Of a DNA stretch of 45,382 nucleotides, positions 42,106 to 45,382 are shown piece by piece. Position 1 is the first letter of the stretch. Each line of letters begins with the position of its first letter. The stretch is from Dehalococcoidia bacterium. GTDB lineage: Bacteria; Chloroflexota; Dehalococcoidia; Lucifugimonadales; Lucifugimonadaceae. The notes below the pieces were generated by a model that worked only from the letters and a program-made list of their open reading frames with translations, did not search any database and had not been told where the DNA came from. The stretch is from the NCBI GenBank assembly GCA_002723375.1, contig PBNX01000020.1, forward strand, positions 1 to 45,382, written 5' to 3'. A program made the position numbers and the translations under genes.

Positions 42106-43344
42106 ATGCCTGAATTTGATTCTGGAGGTATGGCCTGGATGATGGTCGCTTCCGCTTTGGTGTTGCTTATGACACCAGGACTAGCTTTTTTTTACGGAGG
42201 ACTTGTAAGAGCTAAAAATGTTGTTAGCACTATGATGTACTCTTTTGCTGCAATGGCTCTTATGCCTGTTATATGGGTATTATGGGGCTATAGTCTTGCT
42301 TTTGGTGAAGGAAATGCTTTTATAGGGGATTTTAGTTATGTGCTGTTAAATGGCATTAACATGACTTCAACTGATCCTGCTGCAGATATTATGTTTGTGA
42401 TTTTCCAAGGTATGTTTGCAATAATTACACCTGCTTTAATTACTGGTGCATTTGTAGAACGATTTAAATTTTCTACTTATTTGATCTTTATAACTTTGTG
42501 GGTAACTTTAGTTTACGCTCCTATATGCCATTGGGTATGGGGTGGAGGCTGGATAAGCCAAGGAGTATTTGGGGATCAAGGAGCTCTAGATTTTGCTGGT
42601 GGAACAGTGGTGCATCTAAACGCAGGTGCAGCTGCATTAGTTGCAGCATGGATGGTAGGAAAAAGAAGAGGGGGAGCAGCAGGAACTATTGTTGCTCATA
42701 ACGTACCTTATGTTATTTTGGGGGCATCTTTACTATGGTTCGGATGGTTCGGATTTAACGCAGGTAGTGAATTAGCTGCAGATGGAGTAGCTGCAAACGC
42801 ATTTTTAACTACTAATACTGCTGCTGCAATGGCAGCTCTAACTTGGCTTGTAATTAGCGGGCTTCATACAGGAAAAATGAGTGCAGTAGGTGCAGCCACG
42901 GGTGCTGTAGCTGGGCTTGTAGCCATAACTCCTGCCTGTGGTTGGGTTGATGTTGGCGGAGCATTGATGATTGGTTTAACTGTCAGTATAGTTTGCTATT
43001 TATCTGCTATGGCAATGGAAAAATCTGGAATTGATGATGCTTTAGTTGTATTTGGTGTTCATGGAGTTGGTGGAGCTTGGGGGGCATTGATGACAGGAGT
43101 GTTCGCTGCAGAAGCAATTGGTGGAGTAAAAGGCTTGATTGAAGGAAATGGAGCAATTGTATTGGAGCAATTAGTAGGTATTTTAGCTACATTTGCTTAC
43201 TCAGCAGTTGTAACATTTATTATTCTTAAAATTCTAGATGTAATTCCTGGCTTAGGATTGCAAGAGATTGAAGAGACAGAATTGGGTGGACTAGACGTAA
43301 ATATTCATGGTGAACGTGGATATATTGCTGATGGGGCTGATTAA
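42106..43344 (+). CDS. amtB: Ammonium transporter
   Basis: Trimeric channel conducting NH3/NH4+. 412 aa with about eleven membrane segments. Family motifs: MTPGLAFFYGGLVRAKNVVSTMM, and the twin pore histidines in GTVVHLNAGAAALVAAW and FGVHGVGGAWGALMTG. There is no cleavable signal, and the N-terminus is short. AAGGA is about 8 nt before the ATG. The C-terminal cytoplasmic tail is about 35 residues, containing the GLxxxEE(T)ELGG(L)D segment that binds PII. It is followed by glnK across 125 nt. Confidence 0.97.
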   Translation: MPEFDSGGMAWMMVASALVLLMTPGLAFFYGGLVRAKNVVSTMMYSFAAMALMPVIWVLWGYSLAFGEGNAFIGDFSYVLLNGINMTSTDPAADIMFVIFQGMFAIITPALITGAFVERFKFSTYLIFITLWVTLVYAPICHWVWGGGWISQGVFGDQGALDFAGGTVVHLNAGAAALVAAWMVGKRRGGAAGTIVAHNVPYVILGASLLWFGWFGFNAGSELAADGVAANAFLTTNTAAAMAALTWLVISGLHTGKMSAVGAATGAVAGLVAITPACGWVDVGGALMIGLTVSIVCYLSAMAMEKSGIDDALVVFGVHGVGGAWGALMTGVFAAEAIGGVKGLIEGNGAIVLEQLVGILATFAYSAVVTFIILKILDVIPGLGLQEIEETELGGLDVNIHGERGYIADGAD

Positions 43345-43417
43345 GTAATAATATAAGAAATGAAATAAGTTTGATAATAATATCCATCTTATTAAAAACA
43401 AAATTTCTTTCTTGCAA

Positions 43418-43442
43418 TAGGGGCGGCGTAGTGTCGCCCCTA
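43418..43442 (+). other. Hairpin between amtB and glnK
   Basis: TAGGGGCG (43418-43425) pairs perfectly with CGCCCCTA (43435-43442) over a 9-nt loop. No T-run follows, so it is not a standard terminator. It could stabilise or separate the two messages. The glnK Shine-Dalgarno (AAGGAG) lies just downstream. Confidence 0.6.
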
Positions 43443-43469
43443 GTATGAATAAAAAAAGGAGAACAAAAT

Positions 43470-43820
43470 ATGATAAAAATAGAAGCAGTAATAAGACCTG
43501 AAATGGCAAGTTCAATTGGCGAGCTTCTTGAGGAAGCTGGTGTTGGAGGTTATTACATGACAAATGTAACTGGCAAAGGAAATCAAAAAGGGGTTGAGGT
43601 TTTAACTGGTAGGGGGACTTCTGCTATAACTAGAGCAGCTATTCCTAAAACTTTGATTACTACAGTAGTCTCAGACGAACTTAAGGATAAGGTAGTAAAT
43701 ATATTAATTAGTGGCGCCAAATCTGGAGAAGGATCTATTGGTGATGGTAAAATTTTTATATCCAAAATTGAGGAAGCAGTAAGAATAAGAACAAATGAAA
43801 AGGGCAAAAAGGCTTTATAG
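43470..43820 (+). CDS. glnK: P-II nitrogen regulatory protein with a variant T-loop
   Basis: Trimeric sensor of ATP/ADP and 2-oxoglutarate that blocks AmtB. 116 aa, normal length. The N-terminus MIKIEAVIRPEM and the B-loop SGEGSIGDGKIFI are canonical. The T-loop differs: where typical PII has QKG..E.YRGAEYVVDFLPK, this has QKGVEVLTGRGTSAITRAAIPK, so the uridylylated Tyr51 is absent. Regulation by uridylylation is therefore unlikely, while AmtB pairing by position remains plausible. AAGGAG is a well-placed ribosome site. Confidence 0.92.
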   Translation: MIKIEAVIRPEMASSIGELLEEAGVGGYYMTNVTGKGNQKGVEVLTGRGTSAITRAAIPKTLITTVVSDELKDKVVNILISGAKSGEGSIGDGKIFISKIEEAVRIRTNEKGKKAL

Positions 43821-43836
43821 AAAATAATATAATTTT

Positions 43837-43869
43837 AAAGGAGCGGTTGAAGGCCGCTCCTTTTTTTTT
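43837..43869 (+). terminator. Intrinsic terminator after glnK
   Basis: AAAGGAGCGG (43837-43846) pairs with CCGCTCCTTT (43854-43863) over loop TTGAAGG, followed by a T-run. It is a clear Rho-independent terminator ending the amtB-glnK transcript. Confidence 0.92.
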
Positions 43870-43940
43870 GTTGATTATTATTTAATCAAGTTGATAGAAT
43901 ATCCTTTTCTATTTAAAGTTTATTAACACCGAATTAATTT

Positions 43941-44016
43941 AGGAGCGTAGCTCAGTTGGTAGAGCGAAGGTCTCCAAAACCTTAGGTCGGGGGTTCGAAT
44001 CCTCCCGCTCCTGCCA
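43941..44016 (+). tRNA. tRNA-Trp (CCA)
   Basis: A 76-nt cloverleaf. Acceptor AGGAGCG pairs with CGCTCCT, the D-arm is GCTC/GAGC, and the anticodon stem AAGGT/ACCTT holds the loop CTCCAAA with anticodon CCA. The T-arm has TTCGAAT, the discriminator is G, and the CCA end is encoded. It lies 10 nt before tRNA-Leu. Confidence 0.97.
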
Positions 44017-44025
44017 CCTAAATTA

Positions 44026-44112
44026 GCCGAGGTGTTGGAATTGGTAGACAAGCAGCGTTGAGGGCGCTGTGCCAGAAATGGCGTGCGAGTTCGAGCCTCG
44101 CCCTCGGCACCA
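44026..44112 (+). tRNA. tRNA-Leu (GAG)
   Basis: An 87-nt class II tRNA. Acceptor GCCGAGG pairs with CCTCGGC, and the anticodon stem CAGCG/CGCTG holds the loop TTGAGGG with anticodon GAG. A long variable arm (TGCCAGAAATGGCGT) forms, the T-loop is TTCGAGC and the CCA is encoded. Its last base directly abuts the stop codon of the minus-strand methyltransferase gene. Confidence 0.96.
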
Positions 44113-45162
44113 CTATAATTTTCCAATTAAGTGTTGGTAATTGTTTTCTAATACTCGCTTATCTTTTTTTATTCCTAATAACATTTTTATTATACTTTTA
44201 ATTATATTAACTTTAGATGTATTTGTTTGACTTAAATTTAATTCAGTGTAAGGAATTTTTAGGATATCAATTTTCTCTAAATTATATTTTTCAGAAATAT
44301 GATAACTGATTGGATTTTTAAGTCCTAAATTATTTTTATTTAAATTTCTATTTAATGAATATATGAATTTAGACCCCATGCCATGAAGAGTTTCTATGTA
44401 CTCTGATACTTGTTCAGATGTCATTTCTTGAAATGAGCATATATTTATAGCCCCATCTATAGTTCCTTTATAATTGTTAAATTCTGTATTAGGAATTAAT
44501 AGAAAATCACAATCTTCAATAGATTCTGATTCGTAATTAAACAGCTTTACTTTTTTGTTTGGAAAAGCTTCTGAAAGAAATAAATAAGAAAATATTAATG
44601 TGTTTGGTAAATCTGAAATTATATATTTTGTATTTGGAAAAATAGTACAAAAGCAATGTGCAAAACCTCCCCAGCCTGCTCCGATTTCACATATAACAGA
44701 TTTTTTTTCTTTATTATTAGCGTCAATGGCATTAGATTTTTGTAGAGCAATCATGCACTCATAAAATTTCAGTGTATCTTTATTTATAAATTTATCTTCA
44801 ATGTTAAATCCAAAGCCCCCTAATATTTCTGGCTCAGAAACTAATAAGTCTAAGTCTTTGTCTATTTTTTGGGATTCAGATCTAAGTAACTTGAGTTTTT
44901 GTAAAAATTGACCCGACCTAAATTCATGATGATTTCTATATGGGTAAGGAATTTCTCCAGTTATATGGTAACAATGGCTTCTTAAGTCATTAATAATTAA
45001 TGGAGATGAATCAAAAATATACTCAAATCCAGATACTTCTTCAGCCCAATATTTACTTATAGATGACTTCTTGGCGTAGACAAGATCTTTAAAAAATGGA
45101 AGCACTCTTAAGTAGTTTTCATACACCGGAGTATTCTTATTTGATTTGTCTAGGGGTATCAT
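44113..45162 (-). CDS. Putative sugar O-methyltransferase (NanM-like family)
   Basis: 349 aa. The C-terminal two-thirds form a SAM-dependent methyltransferase fold with the glycine loop VICEIGAGWGGFAHCF followed by YIISDLPNTLIFSYLFL. The N-terminal third holds ITGEIPYPYRNHHEFRSG and EPEILGGFGFNIEDKFIN. This order resembles the 'putative sugar O-methyltransferase' family found near surface-glycan genes. It stands alone on the minus strand between tRNA-Leu and tRNA-Cys, without glycan genes nearby. It is rather AT-rich. It could have been acquired beside the tRNA genes; no attachment-site repeat was seen. Confidence 0.7.
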   Translation of the reverse strand: MIPLDKSNKNTPVYENYLRVLPFFKDLVYAKKSSISKYWAEEVSGFEYIFDSSPLIINDLRSHCYHITGEIPYPYRNHHEFRSGQFLQKLKLLRSESQKIDKDLDLLVSEPEILGGFGFNIEDKFINKDTLKFYECMIALQKSNAIDANNKEKKSVICEIGAGWGGFAHCFCTIFPNTKYIISDLPNTLIFSYLFLSEAFPNKKVKLFNYESESIEDCDFLLIPNTEFNNYKGTIDGAINICSFQEMTSEQVSEYIETLHGMGSKFIYSLNRNLNKNNLGLKNPISYHISEKYNLEKIDILKIPYTELNLSQTNTSKVNIIKSIIKMLLGIKKDKRVLENNYQHLIGKL

Positions 45163-45234
45163 AGATTTATTTTACGTTTTCTTTGCAATAAATTAAACTA
45201 TCTTTTCTATAAATTAAACTAATTATCTTTTAAT

Positions 45235-45311
45235 GGCGACGTAGCCAAGTGGTCTAAGGCCGAGGTCTGCAAAACCTCTATTCGGCGGTTCGAATCCGCC
45301 CGTCGCCTCCA
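45235..45311 (+). tRNA. tRNA-Cys (GCA)
   Basis: A 77-nt cloverleaf. Acceptor GGCGACG pairs with CGTCGCC, and the anticodon stem GAGGT/ACCTC holds the loop CTGCAAA with anticodon GCA. The T-arm is GGCGG/CCGCC with TTCGAAT, the discriminator is T and the CCA is encoded. Confidence 0.96.
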
Positions 45312-45339
45312 AATTATTAAAGTTTATATGGCGGTATAA

Positions 45340-45382
45340 ATGAAAAATCCCTTAGAAAATTTTCCTTTAGTTGAACCTGGCC
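45340..45382 (+). CDS. Start of an unidentified gene (3'-partial)
   Basis: ATG 45340 opens a frame (MKNPLENFPLVEPG...) that runs off the end of the window, 28 nt after tRNA-Cys. Only about 14 residues are visible, and no Shine-Dalgarno is clear. The product cannot be recognised. Confidence 0.4.
   Translation, partial: MKNPLENFPLVEPG

Noticed and set aside
43226-43563. Two minus-strand ORFs across the amtB-glnK gap
   Set aside because: Hydrophobic Leu/Phe-rich shadows with no ribosome sites or recognisable features.
43923-44126. ORF on the minus strand (67 aa, RTRTP...RIRTPDLRFWRPSLYQLSYAP)
   Set aside because: It is the antisense translation of tRNA-Trp and tRNA-Leu, a well-known artefact.
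44026-45311. tRNA-flanked integration site (att repeats) around the methyltransferase gene
   Set aside because: I looked for a repeat of the tRNA 3' ends near 45162-45234 and saw none.
1-45382. Prophage, IS elements, toxin-antitoxin or defence systems
   Set aside because: No transposase, integrase, structural phage gene, CRISPR repeats or known defence proteins were found.

Overview
The window looks like a piece of a compact, AT-rich bacterial chromosome. Genes are packed end to end, many neighbours overlap by 4-14 nt, several genes start with TTG, and there are no phage, IS or CRISPR signs. There are lipoproteins, a probable surface-layer protein, a PopT-type (DUF368) lipid carrier transporter, a PimA-like glycosyltransferase with a CDP-alcohol phosphatidyltransferase, and no LPS genes. 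My best guess is a marine Chloroflexota lineage (Dehalococcoidia/SAR202-like). It rests on the style of the surface proteins and general composition, not on a phylogeny, so treat it as moderate to low confidence.

Layout. 1-3588 (+): the alpha-operon tail rpsD(partial)-rpoA-rplQ-truA-rplM-rpsI. 3592-6806 (-): hisS-prfA-prmC. 6897-7754 (+): panC. 7751-10420 (-): gatC-gatA-lipoprotein-gamma carbonic anhydrase-like protein. 10522-13687 (+): pyrG, then rho. 13688-14152: the only long non-coding stretch, with phased T-tracts, a strong promoter and a long structured leader. 14153-19180 (+): a large, GC-richer, secreted surface-layer-like protein, its terminator, and a Pro/Thr-rich anchored companion. 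19175-19807 (-): a degenerate metallo-beta-lactamase-fold protein. 19910-22653 (+): dnaJ-prmA-rsmE. 22650-28152 (-): argS-argF-der-plsY-gpsA, all overlapping. 28213-29797 (+): a 57-aa ORF missed by the track plus an amidase. 29787-31696 (-): a small membrane protein, a PopT-like transporter and a lipoprotein. 31746-33783 (+): a DHDPS-fold protein and prfB. 33825-39039 (+): a peptide ABC transporter (binding protein and two permeases) with gamma-glutamyltransferase. 39041-41980 (+): PimA-like glycosyltransferase, phosphatidyltransferase and a membrane-anchored HExxH peptidase. 42106-43820 (+): amtB-glnK. 43941-45311: tRNA-Trp, tRNA-Leu, a sugar O-methyltransferase-like gene on the minus strand, tRNA-Cys, then the first codons of another gene.

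How the genes fit together. Much of the window is core translation: ribosomal proteins, both class I release factors and their methyltransferase, HisRS, ArgRS, GatCA, three rRNA/tRNA/r-protein modifying enzymes, Der and Rho. The accessory interest is in the cell envelope and in nutrient uptake. A highly expressed surface protein sits next to a companion whose C-terminal Cys-Gly-Gly + transmembrane + basic tail recurs in the peptidase 22 kb away, which suggests a shared surface-sorting or anchoring signal. The peptide transporter with GGT points to use of gamma-glutamyl peptides, and amtB-glnK to ammonium uptake with an altered PII T-loop.

The items most worth a second look are the shared C-terminal anchor, the A10 homopolymer that puts the peptidase signal peptide out of frame, the 57-aa amidase partner, the curved-DNA promoter and leader of the surface protein, and three proteins with altered family residues: the DHDPS-like protein, the MBL-like protein and PII.
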